Assembly: GCA_943349675.1 (NCBI GenBank)
Contig: CALQZN010000002.1
Coordinates: forward strand, 1-31,734
Direction: 5' to 3'
Source: Candidatus Nomurabacteria bacterium
Lineage (GTDB): Bacteria > Patescibacteriota > Minisyncoccia > Phycocordibacterales > SBAW01
DNA: 31,734 nucleotides
Each line of letters begins with the position of its first letter. The stretch's first letter is position 1. Below the pieces are notes generated by a model that ran no database searches, was not told where the DNA came from, and saw nothing but the letters and a program-made list of their open reading frames with translations. Shown piece by piece: positions 1-7,910 of the stretch. The position numbers and the translations under genes were made by a program.

Positions 1-1
1 A

Positions 2-88
2 GTGTCGTCAAGCGGCGCACTCTCGGGTTATGCTGGCGGCCTCAAGCGCAAACAACGTATGCTTGCTCTTGAAGAGTCTGTGCAATAA
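2..88 (+). CDS. 3' end of an unidentified gene (partial)
   Basis: An open frame enters from the left edge and ends at a TAA at 86-88. It encodes about 28 residues with a Ser/Gly-rich stretch and a basic segment (KRKQR) before an acidic end (LEESVQ). The next gene starts 12 nt later on the same strand, which is typical of the tight spacing here. I do not recognise the family from this short tail, and it could be a chance open frame, although an edge-truncated gene is expected in so dense a region. Confidence 0.5.
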   Translation: MSSSGALSGYAGGLKRKQRMLALEESVQ

Positions 89-100
89 AATCACTACACT

Positions 101-391
101 ATGCATATACAAATCCCACACAAGTTTACCCAACCACAAGCAGTTGACCGTGTTAAGAAGGGGCTGCTACAAGCAAAGCCGCAGTTGCAAGGTCAGGTCA
201 AAATAGACAAAGAAGAGTGGCAGGATAGTATGCTGACTTTTGCCTTTACCACCCAAGGTAAGCAAGTAACCGGTACGCTCAAGATCTTAAAAGATGAATT
301 TATTATTGATGCTAAGCTGCCACTCCTTTGGCGTATGTTTGAGGGTAAAATCCAAAAGGCAATCGAAGAGCAGATAAAAGCCCTTTCGTAA
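101..391 (+). CDS. PHA_gran_rgn-like small protein
   Basis: This is a 96-aa protein resembling the putative polyhydroxyalkanoic acid system family (PF09650, PHA_gran_rgn). That family typically starts with a short positively charged strand, has an amphipathic helix that includes VDRVKKGL here, a central strand block with a Phe-containing strand (TFAFTTQGKQVTGTLKI), and ends with a hydrophobic helix (LLWRMFEGKIQKAIEEQIKAL). The family is poorly understood. In genomes without PHA synthesis it is often called simply a hypothetical protein, and nothing here suggests PHA storage. The ATG at 101 has no Shine-Dalgarno, but a TAAAAT hexamer lies 9 nt upstream and overlaps the stop of the preceding frame. 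Family assignment is from overall pattern only. Confidence 0.6.
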   Translation: MHIQIPHKFTQPQAVDRVKKGLLQAKPQLQGQVKIDKEEWQDSMLTFAFTTQGKQVTGTLKILKDEFIIDAKLPLLWRMFEGKIQKAIEEQIKALS

Positions 392-395
392 TAAG

Positions 396-462
396 GGCGG
401 GCTTTCCTTTATTGCCGTTTTCTGGTACTGTGCAACTCTAGCGCGGGAGAGCCCGCCTTTTT
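396..462 (+). terminator. Probable intrinsic terminator before typA
   Basis: Arms at 396-407 and 446-457 (GGCGGGC.. / ..GCCCGCC) pair with one mismatch around a loop of about 38 nt and are followed by five T. An alternative small hairpin (GCCCTT at 380-385 with AAGGGC at 393-398) spans the preceding stop codon. The long loop makes this a moderate rather than a strong terminator. Confidence 0.5.
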
Positions 463-474
463 AAATTTAAAAAC

Positions 475-2259
475 ATGGAGATACGAAATATTGCAATTAT
501 TGCTCACGTGGACCACGGCAAGACAACCTTGACCGATGCTTTGATGCGTCAAACTGGTGCTACAGAAGAGGGTGTGACCATGGACTCCAACGACCTTGAG
601 CGTGAGCGTGGAATAACCATTTATTCCAAACCAGCCTCTGTTACATACAAAGATACAAAAATAAACATCGTCGACACTCCTGGTCACGCCGACTTTGGGT
701 CTGAAGTGGAGCGAGTGCTCCGCTCTATCGACTCGGTGCTTTTGGTAGTAGACGCTCAAGAAGGGCCAATGCCACAGACTCGCTTTGTACTCAAGAAATC
801 ACTCGAGCTTGGCCTTAAACCCATTGTTGTTATAAACAAAATAGACAAACCAGCTGCTGACCCTGCGCGCTGCGAGGAGCAGGTGCTCGAGCTCTTTTTG
901 GAACTCGGTGCCAACGACGAACAGTCAAACTTCCCTGTGGTGTATGCTATTGGCCGTGAAGGAATTGCCAAGAAAAAATTAACTGATGAGAGTAAAGATC
1001 TAACACCGCTTTTGGACACCGTGCTTGAACATGTCCAACCCGCATCATCTCCAGAAAAAGAGGCGATGCCGCTGCGCTTGCAGCCATTTAACCTAGGGTA
1101 CGACAACTTTCTTGGACGCCTCGGTGTTGCGCGTGTGTATGAAGGGACGATTAAGACAGGGCAAAACGTGTTTATCAAAAAACCAACTGGCGAGACGCGT
1201 ACCGCTAAGGTAATCAAAATGTTTACCTTTAAAGGCTTGCAAAAAGTAGAGACCGAAACTGTTGTGGCAGGGGACATTGCACTTATTGCAGGACTCACCG
1301 ATATTTTTATCGGAGAAACGGTGTGTGACAGTGCCGATGCTGTGCCATTGCCTGCTATTGCAATTGATGAGCCAACCATCACACTTAACTTTTTGGTTAA
1401 CAACTCTCCATTTGCAGGGCGCGAGGGTAAGTTTGTGACCGGCCGCCAAATCCGTGAGCGCCTAGAGCGCGAGCTCGAAGTTAACGTTGGGCTTAAAATC
1501 GACTTTAGCGACGACACCGCGTACAAAGTGTCTGGTCGCGGAGAACTCCACGTTGCTGTGCTTTTGGAAAATATGCGTCGCGAAGGGTATGAAATGCAGG
1601 TGTCACAGCCGCAAGTTATCTTCCGCGAAGAAAACGGGCAAAAATTGGAGCCGTTTGAAGAAGTAATTGTCGACACTCCAGTGACCTACCAAGGAGCCAT
1701 TATTGAGCGTCTCGGTACCCGTAAGTTTGTTATCAAAGACATGGCGGTGCACAGCGAGACTGTGCGTCTGACATTCGAAGGCCCTACCCGTGGACTACTT
1801 GGCTACCGCAACCAATTTGTGCTCGACACCAAAGGCGAAGGTATTTTGTCATCACGATTTATCGAATTTAGAGCCTATGCAGGCGAGATACAAAAACGCG
1901 CAGTGGGCTCGATGGTGTCTATGGCGTCTGGCAAAGCACTTGGATTCTCGCTCTACAATTTGCAAGACCGTGGTGTGCTTTACATCAATCCCGCTATCGA
2001 AGTGTATGAGGGTATGGTCATTGGTAACACATCCAAAGGCGAGGAGATGTCTGTTAACCCAACTAAAGGCAAACAACTCACCAACATGCGCGCATCAGGC
2101 AGTGACGAAGCGATTACTTTGGTGCCACCCTATGAGTTAAGTATTGAACGCGCGCTCGAAATTATGGGGGAGGATGAGTATTTGGAAATAACTCCCATTT
2201 CAGTGCGTTTGCGCAAACAACTTTTGACCGAACAGCTACGCTCTAAAGCAAAACGATAG
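475..2259 (+). CDS. typA: Translational GTPase TypA/BipA
   Basis: This 594-aa protein is close to the usual 605-615 aa of TypA/BipA, a ribosome-binding translational GTPase related to EF-G and LepA that helps late 50S assembly and stress adaptation. G1 is AHVDHGKTT (residues 10-18), the switch region contains RERGITI (43-49), G3 is DTPGH (67-71) and G4 is NKID (121-124). Downstream come a domain-2 beta barrel, domains equivalent to EF-G III and V (SGRGELHVAVLLENMRREG region), and the TypA-specific C-terminal domain with RGLLGYRNQF and a basic end (RLRKQLL). The ATG at 475 opens directly on the conserved first strand (EIRNIAIIAHVDHGKT). No Shine-Dalgarno precedes it, but a TAAATT hexamer ends 7 nt before the ATG. 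Identification is secure. Confidence 0.97.
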   Translation: MEIRNIAIIAHVDHGKTTLTDALMRQTGATEEGVTMDSNDLERERGITIYSKPASVTYKDTKINIVDTPGHADFGSEVERVLRSIDSVLLVVDAQEGPMPQTRFVLKKSLELGLKPIVVINKIDKPAADPARCEEQVLELFLELGANDEQSNFPVVYAIGREGIAKKKLTDESKDLTPLLDTVLEHVQPASSPEKEAMPLRLQPFNLGYDNFLGRLGVARVYEGTIKTGQNVFIKKPTGETRTAKVIKMFTFKGLQKVETETVVAGDIALIAGLTDIFIGETVCDSADAVPLPAIAIDEPTITLNFLVNNSPFAGREGKFVTGRQIRERLERELEVNVGLKIDFSDDTAYKVSGRGELHVAVLLENMRREGYEMQVSQPQVIFREENGQKLEPFEEVIVDTPVTYQGAIIERLGTRKFVIKDMAVHSETVRLTFEGPTRGLLGYRNQFVLDTKGEGILSSRFIEFRAYAGEIQKRAVGSMVSMASGKALGFSLYNLQDRGVLYINPAIEVYEGMVIGNTSKGEEMSVNPTKGKQLTNMRASGSDEAITLVPPYELSIERALEIMGEDEYLEITPISVRLRKQLLTEQLRSKAKR

Positions 2260-2328
2260 GTACGTATCACATCGCACTCTCGTCATATTACATACGCCCG
2301 CTATTTCGCTGATTCGAGTATGTTGGTG

Positions 2329-2334
2329 TAAAAT
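2329..2334 (+). promoter_or_regulatory. -10 box of the GH18 gene
   Basis: TAAAAT lies 6 nt before the ATG at 2341 with no Shine-Dalgarno. Transcription would start at or next to the start codon. I see no convincing -35. Confidence 0.5.
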
Positions 2335-2340
2335 ATTCGT

Positions 2341-3816
2341 ATGCATTTTTTTTCTTTTTCTAAATACCTGGGCATAACCCTCGTGCTCTTTGTTTGTGTG
2401 CCTTTTGCTGCACAAGCAGCTACCCGTACACTTACCTCCGGCATGAGCGGGGCTGATGTGCGCCAGCTGCAAGCTGCGCTTGCTGCTAAGGGTTACCTGT
2501 CTGCAACTGCTACAGGGTACTTTGGCCCGGCAACACTTGCTGCTGTTAAAAAATTTCAATGTGACAAAGTTTTAGTGTGTTCTGGATCAAGTTTTGGTGT
2601 TGTGGGGCCAAAAACTAAAGCAGCGCTGCTTAGCAACAGTACTACAGCGCCCTCTGCGAGCCCGCCCAGGGCTACCCCTGGGTTTGAGGTGGGCGGATGG
2701 ATCCCGTACTGGCGTTCCGCAACAGGTACAGCAGATGTATTGCCAAATCTATCAAAACTCACCGAAGTGAGTCCGTTTGTGCTTACGCTCAAGACCGACG
2801 GCACATTGTTTGATGCTGGGGGCCTCAACCAAGAGCCGTGGGTGTCGTTTATTGCCGCTGCGCGTGCACAAAAAGTGCGTGTGGTACCAACAGTGATGTC
2901 GGGCAGTGGTGATGCTATACACGCGCTGCTCTCTGATGCAAAGAAGCGCGCAGCGCTTGAGGACGAGATAGTTACATTTGTTAAAGACAATAATTTTGAT
3001 GGTATCGATATTGACTTTGAAGGTAAGAAAGCCGAGACAAGCACATATTTTGCTGCTTTTTTGAAAGAGTTGTATAAAAAAATGGGTAAAAAATGGGTGT
3101 ACTGCACCATAGAGGCGCGCACACCTATATCCTCTCGCTACACCAGCACTCCGCCTGCAGATGCGGGGGTCTACGCAAATGACTTTGTGGCGATAAACAA
3201 ATATTGTGACCGTGTGCAAATTATGGCGTACGATCAAGGCACTATTGACCTCCTTTTAAATAAATCTCGAGCAGCGCCGTACATCCCTGTCTCTGACCCA
3301 AGCTGGGTAGAAAAAGTATTGGAGTTGACTGCACAAACAATCGATAAAAAGAAACTTATTTTAGGTATCGCAACGTACGGATATGAATACTCGGTAACGC
3401 CTCTGACAGAATATGGCTATCGTTATGACCGTGAGTGGGCGTTTAACCCGGGGTATGCAACACAGCTTGCGGCACAACTTGGCATAGCGCCGGTGCGCAA
3501 TGCAGCAGGGGAACTTAGTTTTATCTACAAAAGTACTACAGCTACAGACAAGGCGGTGGCGCTGGCAAGCAAGCCGGGGTCTGTGGCGATAGATGCGATG
3601 TCTAACAACGTAGCGCCAGCATCTGCGGTATATTCTCAACAAGCAATTGCGGGCAGTATGCAGCCACCGTTTAATATTTTGTGGTGGAGCGATGCGCAAG
3701 CGATTGCCGACAAAATTGCATTGGCAAAAAAAATGGGCATACGTGGCGTCGCGTTGTTTAAACTCGATGGTGGCCAAGACCCGCTCATGTGGAGTGTGTT
3801 GCCAAACGTTCGCTAA
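2341..3816 (+). CDS. Secreted peptidoglycan-binding / GH18 glycosyl hydrolase
   Basis: This 491-aa protein starts with a signal peptide (hydrophobic residues 10-26, probable cleavage after AQA at 24-26). A PG_binding_1 domain follows at about 30-97, with the typical repeats SGADVRQLQAALAAKGYL and YFGPATLAAVKKFQ. After a Ser/Pro-rich linker, a glycosyl hydrolase family 18 barrel runs from about 115 to the end. It keeps the DxxDxDxE signature as DGIDIDFE (220-227), making E227 the predicted acid/base, and the later strand motif QIMAYD (293-298). The layout resembles YaaH/SleL-like cell-wall hydrolases, so the likely role is export and cleavage of N-acetylglucosamine-containing glycans in the cell wall or of a neighbouring cell. 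A TAAAAT box ends 6 nt before the ATG, suggesting a leaderless message. Substrate is inferred, not visible. Confidence 0.9.
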   Translation: MHFFSFSKYLGITLVLFVCVPFAAQAATRTLTSGMSGADVRQLQAALAAKGYLSATATGYFGPATLAAVKKFQCDKVLVCSGSSFGVVGPKTKAALLSNSTTAPSASPPRATPGFEVGGWIPYWRSATGTADVLPNLSKLTEVSPFVLTLKTDGTLFDAGGLNQEPWVSFIAAARAQKVRVVPTVMSGSGDAIHALLSDAKKRAALEDEIVTFVKDNNFDGIDIDFEGKKAETSTYFAAFLKELYKKMGKKWVYCTIEARTPISSRYTSTPPADAGVYANDFVAINKYCDRVQIMAYDQGTIDLLLNKSRAAPYIPVSDPSWVEKVLELTAQTIDKKKLILGIATYGYEYSVTPLTEYGYRYDREWAFNPGYATQLAAQLGIAPVRNAAGELSFIYKSTTATDKAVALASKPGSVAIDAMSNNVAPASAVYSQQAIAGSMQPPFNILWWSDAQAIADKIALAKKMGIRGVALFKLDGGQDPLMWSVLPNVR

Positions 3817-3835
3817 GACATTTTTAAAAAACTCG

Positions 3836-3844
3836 TGCTACAAT
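3836..3844 (+). promoter_or_regulatory. Extended -10 of the FAD oxidase gene
   Basis: TGC-TACAAT is an extended -10 (TGn) ending 7 nt before the ATG at 3852. There is no Shine-Dalgarno, consistent with a leaderless transcript. Confidence 0.6.
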
Positions 3845-3851
3845 TTTGTAT

Positions 3852-5549
3852 ATGTCTCTTGCAAAAGAGTTGCAAAAAGTATTGCATGGCAAGGTAGAAG
3901 ATGCGCCCAAAGTGTTGGATGCATACTCGCGCGATGCAAGTTTGTTTAAAGTGGCGCCAGAGGTTGTGGCCCACCCCAAAGATACAGACGACGTGTGCGC
4001 AGCAGTGCAGTTTGTACATCTTAAAAAAGAGATTCCTAAAACACATTTGTCACTGACTGCACGCGCAGCGGGTACGGACATGTCGGGAGGCCCCTTGACC
4101 GACTCTATAGTGCTCGACATGACAGCGCACTTTACACGGCTACTTAAAATGGGCCGCGACTATGCAATTGTGGAGCCTGGGATGTATTTTCGTGATTTTG
4201 ATAAGGAAACGCAAAAAAAAGGTCTTGAGTTGCCTAGTTATACTGCCTCGCGCGAACTCAACACCGTGGGCGGCATGGTGGCTAACAATTCGGGCGGTGA
4301 GAAAAACTTAAAATATGGCAAAACGGCTCGCTACGTAGAAGAGCTTGAAGTTGTGTTGGCCGACGGTCACCCACATGTTTTTAAAAAGTTAGGAGGAGAG
4401 GCTTTGCGGGTAAAATGTGCAGAACCTGGGTTTGAGGGTGACGTATATCGTAAAATGAGTGCTTTGGTGCGTACACATAGGGTAACTATCACTAAAGCGA
4501 CTCCAAAGGTAGAAAAAAACTCCTCTGGCTATGCTTTGTGGGACATAGGAGACGGAGTAGAGTCACTTAACTTGGCGCGCTTGTTTGTGGGCTCACAAGG
4601 GACTTTGGGCATCATCACCAAAATAAAATTCTCTTTAGTACAACCTATGCCGTACTCTGCCATGGTGGTGCTGTTTTTAGACAACCTCTCCGAGTTGGGG
4701 GCGCTAGTGCCTGAGGTTCTTAAGACAAAACCAGATAGTTTTGAGTCGTACGATGACCACACGTTTAGGCTCGGGGTAAAATATTTTCCCGAGTTTGCGC
4801 GCCAAATGGTTGCCAAAGGTAGCAAAGAAATGAGTTTGTTTAAACTTTGCTGGGCTTTTTTGCCCGAGTTGTGGATGGTACTGCGCGGCGGGGTGCCCAA
4901 GTTAGTGTTGCTGGTGGAGTTTAGGGCAAAGACTCAAATAGATGCGCTAACAAAAGCAATAGACTTGGCGGACCATATTACTAAAACACAGCCGCGCGTG
5001 AGTGTACGTGTTGCACGTACAGAGAAAGCGGCACGCAAATATTGGGTGATGCGCCGCGAGAGCTTTAATTTGCTTAGGCAAAAAGTACGCGGTATGCGTA
5101 CTGCGCCATTTATAGACGACTTTGTAGTACCACCACAAACGCTGCCACAGTTTTTGCCGAAGCTCGAAAAAATTTTAGAGCAGTATGACTTAACCTATAC
5201 TGTTGCGGGCCACGTGGGGGACGGAAACTTCCACATTATTCCACTTATCGACCCTAAAGATCCAAACATTAGGCGCACGATAGACGAATTGTCACACAAG
5301 GTATATGAGTTAGTGCTTTTGTATGGAGGCTCAATTTCGGGTGAGCATAATGATGGGCTGGTGCGTACGCCGTATGTAGAAAAAATGTTTGGGCGTGATA
5401 TGTATGCACTATTTTTGGAAGTAAAAAAGATATTTGACCCACAAAACATCTTTAACCCTGGTAAAAAGGTTGGTACTAACTATAGTGATGCGCTGAGCAA
5501 GCTTGATTTGCCTCCTCTTAAAGCCTCAAAAGTAAAACGTAAAAAATAG
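3852..5549 (+). CDS. GlcD/D-lactate dehydrogenase-like FAD-linked oxidase
   Basis: This 565-aa flavoprotein has an FAD_binding_4 (PCMH-type) N-terminal half. It contains VAHPKDTDDVCAAVQF (39-54), the phosphate-binding region TARAAGTDMSGGPL (69-82) and GGMVANNSGGEKNLKYG (140-156). The C-terminal FAD-oxidase_C domain carries the typical GHVGDGNFH, SGEHNDGLVR and IFDPQNIFNPGKK motifs. The family oxidises 2-hydroxyacids such as D-lactate or glycolate. The cysteine-rich Fe-S C-terminal region of the long GlpC/GlcF-fused type (about 1000 aa) is absent, and no partner iron-sulfur subunit is next door, so the electron acceptor is unknown. An earlier in-frame TTG at 3846 is less likely than this ATG, which sits 7 nt after an extended -10. 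Family assignment is secure and substrate is open. Confidence 0.92.
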   Translation: MSLAKELQKVLHGKVEDAPKVLDAYSRDASLFKVAPEVVAHPKDTDDVCAAVQFVHLKKEIPKTHLSLTARAAGTDMSGGPLTDSIVLDMTAHFTRLLKMGRDYAIVEPGMYFRDFDKETQKKGLELPSYTASRELNTVGGMVANNSGGEKNLKYGKTARYVEELEVVLADGHPHVFKKLGGEALRVKCAEPGFEGDVYRKMSALVRTHRVTITKATPKVEKNSSGYALWDIGDGVESLNLARLFVGSQGTLGIITKIKFSLVQPMPYSAMVVLFLDNLSELGALVPEVLKTKPDSFESYDDHTFRLGVKYFPEFARQMVAKGSKEMSLFKLCWAFLPELWMVLRGGVPKLVLLVEFRAKTQIDALTKAIDLADHITKTQPRVSVRVARTEKAARKYWVMRRESFNLLRQKVRGMRTAPFIDDFVVPPQTLPQFLPKLEKILEQYDLTYTVAGHVGDGNFHIIPLIDPKDPNIRRTIDELSHKVYELVLLYGGSISGEHNDGLVRTPYVEKMFGRDMYALFLEVKKIFDPQNIFNPGKKVGTNYSDALSKLDLPPLKASKVKRKK

Positions 5550-5587
5550 TACACAAAATATACCTACGGAGGTCAAGGTTTCGTTGG

Positions 5588-5596
5588 TGATACAAT
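5588..5596 (+). promoter_or_regulatory. Extended -10 of rarA
   Basis: TGA-TACAAT ends 7 nt before the rarA ATG at 5604. A consensus-like GGAGGT at 5568-5573 lies upstream of this box and would not be part of such a transcript. Confidence 0.6.
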
Positions 5597-5603
5597 ATTT
5601 TGT

Positions 5604-6809
5604 ATGGAACCGCTCGCCTCGAAAATACGCCCACTGTCGCTTAGAGAATTCGTGGGGCAAGAACACCTCGTGGCCCCCGGAAAACCGCTGTACAAGGCAA
5701 TAGAAGGTAAGCACCTTTTTTCTTTTATTTTGTGGGGTCCGCCGGGCAGCGGCAAAACAACGCTTGCACGGCTGTACGCACAAGCGCTTGATGCAGAATT
5801 TCATGAAATTTCAGCAGTTGATTCGGGCAAAGACGATATTAAAGCAATCTTAGGGGAGCGAGCGGGAGCTTCGAAGAGGGTAGGACTTGGGGCTTGCGAC
5901 CGGAGCGCACTCTTCGAAGTTTCTGATCGCGAACCAAATTCGGAGCCTCGTCCCAAAGTTCTTTTTGTTGATGAGATACATCGTTTTAATAAAGCTCAGC
6001 AGGACTTTTTATTGCCATTTGTAGAGCGAGGAGAATTAACGCTCATTGGTGCCACTACAGAAAATCCGTCGTTTGAGGTTATACCTGCGCTGCTTTCGCG
6101 TTGTCGCGTGTTTGTGCTAAACGAATTTGTGCCAGAGGATATGGAAAAAATACTCAAACGTACAAAAATTAAGTTGCCCAAAGATGCAAAAGAATGGTTA
6201 GTAGAGTTGGCGGGAGGGGACGCTCGGCAAGCTATCACTGTGCTCGACAATACAAAGCGACTCTATGGTACCGTGACGCTCGAGACGCTTAAAGAAACAG
6301 TGCAGTCAAAGCATTTGCGATATGACAAAAAAGGCGAGGAGCACTACAACACTATTTCGGCTTTTATAAAAAGTATGCGGGCATCCCAAGTCGACGCGGC
6401 GTTATATTATTTAGCGCGGATGGTTGCAGCAGGGGAGGACCCTCTGTTTATTGCACGGCGGATGGTAATTTTTGCAAGCGAAGATGTGGGGCTGGCACAA
6501 CCAACGGCCCTTGTTGTGGCAAACGCAGTCTTTAGGGCGTGCGAGACTGTTGGCTACCCTGAGGCGCAAATAAACTTGGCGCACGGAGTTGCCTACCTGG
6601 CCGAGTGCAAAAAAAGCCGAAAGTCGCACGACGCATATTTTGAGGCACTAGCTGATGTGCAAAAATTTGGCAACTTACCCATTCCACTACATATCCGCAA
6701 TGCGCCAACAAAATTGATGAAAGATTTGGGATATGGAAAAGGGTACGAAAAATATACCGATGAAAGCTATTTGCCGGAAAAATTGAAAGGGAAGAAGTAT
6801 TTGAGGTAA
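5604..6809 (+). CDS. rarA: Replication-associated recombination protein RarA (MgsA), AAA+ ATPase
   Basis: RarA is a clamp-loader-like AAA+ ATPase that acts at stalled forks and single-stranded DNA junctions. The 401-aa protein shows the family start (SLREFVGQEHLV), Walker A GPPGSGKT (45-52), Walker B VLFVDE (119-124) followed by the diagnostic IHRFNKAQQD, sensor 1 TTEN (151-154), and an arginine finger in SRCRV (165-169). The C-terminal helical tetramerisation region includes ARRMVIFASEDVGLA and ends near YLPEKLKGKKYLR. About 30 residues (85-117) between the conserved AVDSGKDDIKAILGE and KVLFVDE are extra relative to the usual 12-15-residue connection; they are encoded by palindrome-bearing DNA described separately. 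The reading frame survives the insertion. It is followed by convergent overlap with a leftward orphan. Confidence 0.95.
   Translation: MEPLASKIRPLSLREFVGQEHLVAPGKPLYKAIEGKHLFSFILWGPPGSGKTTLARLYAQALDAEFHEISAVDSGKDDIKAILGERAGASKRVGLGACDRSALFEVSDREPNSEPRPKVLFVDEIHRFNKAQQDFLLPFVERGELTLIGATTENPSFEVIPALLSRCRVFVLNEFVPEDMEKILKRTKIKLPKDAKEWLVELAGGDARQAITVLDNTKRLYGTVTLETLKETVQSKHLRYDKKGEEHYNTISAFIKSMRASQVDAALYYLARMVAAGEDPLFIARRMVIFASEDVGLAQPTALVVANAVFRACETVGYPEAQINLAHGVAYLAECKKSRKSHDAYFEALADVQKFGNLPIPLHIRNAPTKLMKDLGYGKGYEKYTDESYLPEKLKGKKYLR
5856..5955 (+). repeat. In-frame palindrome-bearing insertion within rarA
   Basis: This stretch encodes the unconserved residues 85-117 of RarA. It contains inverted arms CTTCGAAGAG (5869-5878) and CTCTTCGAAG (5910-5919), 31 nt apart, each containing the self-palindrome CTTCGAAG. 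The boundaries are estimated from where RarA conservation stops and resumes. Confidence 0.55.
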
Positions 6810-7087
6810 AAAAAGAACAGGTTCCCGGAGGAACCTGCTGAGTTGGGGGGACTGCTCGGACTATCGTCCAAGAGCTCTTCGAGTTGGCGGAGAAACTCCG
6901 CCGTTTCTGCTTGTGACTTGCCACAAATGATGTGGCAAATCCTACCCCAAAATATCATATCCCAGATGATATTTTGGGCGTATGGTGTTCTGGACACCGT
7001 TGCGGCCGGGAACTGGCGATGCCATGTCTCCAGCTCTCCATAGAGTTTCCAGTACTCTTTTTGGGCACGTTCAAGTGGGGTATCCAT
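6767..7087 (-). CDS. Orphan protein with Shine-Dalgarno and strong promoter
   Basis: This leftward gene encodes about 106 aa from the ATG at 7087. The start is supported by GGGAGG (plus-strand 7099-7104) 11 nt upstream. An in-frame ATG at 7111 sits 8 nt after the -10 and is the alternative start, adding eight residues. The protein is rich in Trp and aromatic residues and has a probable helical start (TPLERAQKEYWKLYGELETW), a middle part with IIWDMIFWGRICHIICGK, and an acidic helix (AETAEFLRQLEELLDD). I do not recognise a family. The frame runs through a hairpin/T-tract terminator and ends overlapping rarA by 43 nt, so the last 25 or so residues (low complexity, FFF) may not be meaningful. Its own promoter and Shine-Dalgarno set it apart from the housekeeping neighbours. 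Confidence 0.6.
   Translation of the reverse strand: MDTPLERAQKEYWKLYGELETWHRQFPAATVSRTPYAQNIIWDMIFWGRICHIICGKSQAETAEFLRQLEELLDDSPSSPPNSAGSSGNLFFFYLKYFFPFNFSGK
6808..6837 (-). terminator. Intrinsic terminator, leftward
   Basis: A stem of CAGGTTCC (6818-6825) and GGAACCTG (6830-6837) has a 4-nt loop. Read leftward it is followed by TTCTTTTTTT. It lies inside the 3' end of the leftward orphan frame. Confidence 0.75.
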
Positions 7088-7119
7088 AGGTAAGGTAGCC
7101 TCCCTGTACATCCTTTTCA

Positions 7120-7148
7120 ATACTAACATTAATGCTAGCTATTGTCAA
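7120..7148 (-). promoter_or_regulatory. Sigma70-like promoter for the leftward orphan
   Basis: On the minus strand there is a perfect TTGACA (plus 7143-7148), a 17-nt spacer, then TAGTAT (plus 7120-7125). It points to the gene at 7087. It is one of only two consensus -35 boxes I found in the window. Confidence 0.75.
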
Positions 7149-7347
7149 TCTACATTTTTCCTATTCCCCCCACACTTCTTTTGCTGTGAGTGTCTCTTTT
7201 TTGACGATAATCATTTTTCCATTCTGTAGCTCAGAAGTTATGCGCTCGTATAGCGGTTTCTGACTCTTGTGGGGTCTGCATGGCCGGTTGTATAAAGTGG
7301 AGAGTGTTTGATTTTGGCATGTATATAAAGTACCACGTCGTGGTGTG
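7149..7347. other. Intergenic stretch without a recognisable gene
   Basis: This lies between the divergent orphan promoter and the msrA -10 box. I see no conserved reading frame, tRNA or strong hairpin. Overlapping frames on both strands here look like chance. Confidence 0.5.
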
Positions 7348-7356
7348 TGTTAGAGT
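7348..7356 (+). promoter_or_regulatory. Extended -10 of msrA
   Basis: TGT-TAGAGT ends 6 nt before the GTG start at 7363. No Shine-Dalgarno is present. Confidence 0.5.
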
Positions 7357-7362
7357 TGCATT

Positions 7363-7896
7363 GTGGAAACTGAAGAAGTTGTATTGGGAGGAGGATGTTT
7401 TTGGTGTACCGAAGCGGTGTTTCAAATGCTGCGCGGTATTGTGTCGGTTGAGCCAGGATATGCTGGGCCTGCCCGCACCACACCTCCTACATATGAAGAA
7501 GTGTCGACCGGTACAACACCGTACGTAGAATCTACAAAAATACAGTACAACCCCGACGAGCTAGCGTTCGAAGAAATTTTGCGCGTCTTTTTTGCTAGTC
7601 ATGACCCAACTACGCTTAACCAACAAGGTGCAGATGTAGGCCCGCAGTACGCCTCGGTCATTTTTTGCACTACGCCGCGGCAGGAAGAAAAATCACGTCA
7701 CTATATAGAAGCCTTGAATAAGGGCGGATATGTAAAACCCATTGTTACACGGGTAGAGGCGCTAGAGGCTTTTTATCCGGCCGAAGGTTATCATAAAAAT
7801 TACTACGCAAAAAATAAATCTGCTGGGTACTGCCAGTTAGTTATTGCGCCAAAGGTGGAAAAAATGGAGGAGAAATTTAAAAATTTGATCAAATAA
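7363..7896 (+). CDS. msrA: Peptide methionine sulfoxide reductase MsrA
   Basis: MsrA reduces methionine-S-sulfoxide in proteins. The 177-aa product has the catalytic GCFWC motif (residues 11-15, nucleophile C12) and the following family blocks: PGYAGP, PTYEEVSTGTTPYVESTKIQYNP, a DPTTLNQQGADVGPQYASVIF block (usually RQGNDVGTQYRS), and YHKNYY near the end. The start is a GTG at 7363, 6 nt downstream of an extended -10, which gives the usual short N-terminus (METEEVVLGGGCFWC). The next gene is a VKOR-like membrane thiol oxidase 14 nt downstream with its own -10. The pairing suggests shared redox business, but MsrA shows no signal peptide and so acts in the cytoplasm. Identification is secure. 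Confidence 0.96.
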   Translation: METEEVVLGGGCFWCTEAVFQMLRGIVSVEPGYAGPARTTPPTYEEVSTGTTPYVESTKIQYNPDELAFEEILRVFFASHDPTTLNQQGADVGPQYASVIFCTTPRQEEKSRHYIEALNKGGYVKPIVTRVEALEAFYPAEGYHKNYYAKNKSAGYCQLVIAPKVEKMEEKFKNLIK

Positions 7897-7898
7897 GT

Positions 7899-7904
7899 TA
7901 TACT
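7899..7904 (+). promoter_or_regulatory. -10 box of the VKOR gene
   Basis: TATACT begins 3 nt after the msrA stop codon and ends 6 nt before the ATG at 7911. Confidence 0.55.
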
Positions 7905-7910
7905 AGTTGC

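Noticed and set aside
756..1676. Leftward 306-aa open frame opposite typA
   Set aside because: Its translation is Ser/Arg/Pro/Thr-rich without domain pattern and it mirrors a highly conserved gene; it is an antisense shadow.
5568..5573. Consensus GGAGGT upstream of rarA
   Set aside because: It lies before the rarA -10 box, and no in-frame start codon at a workable distance opens a meaningful frame.
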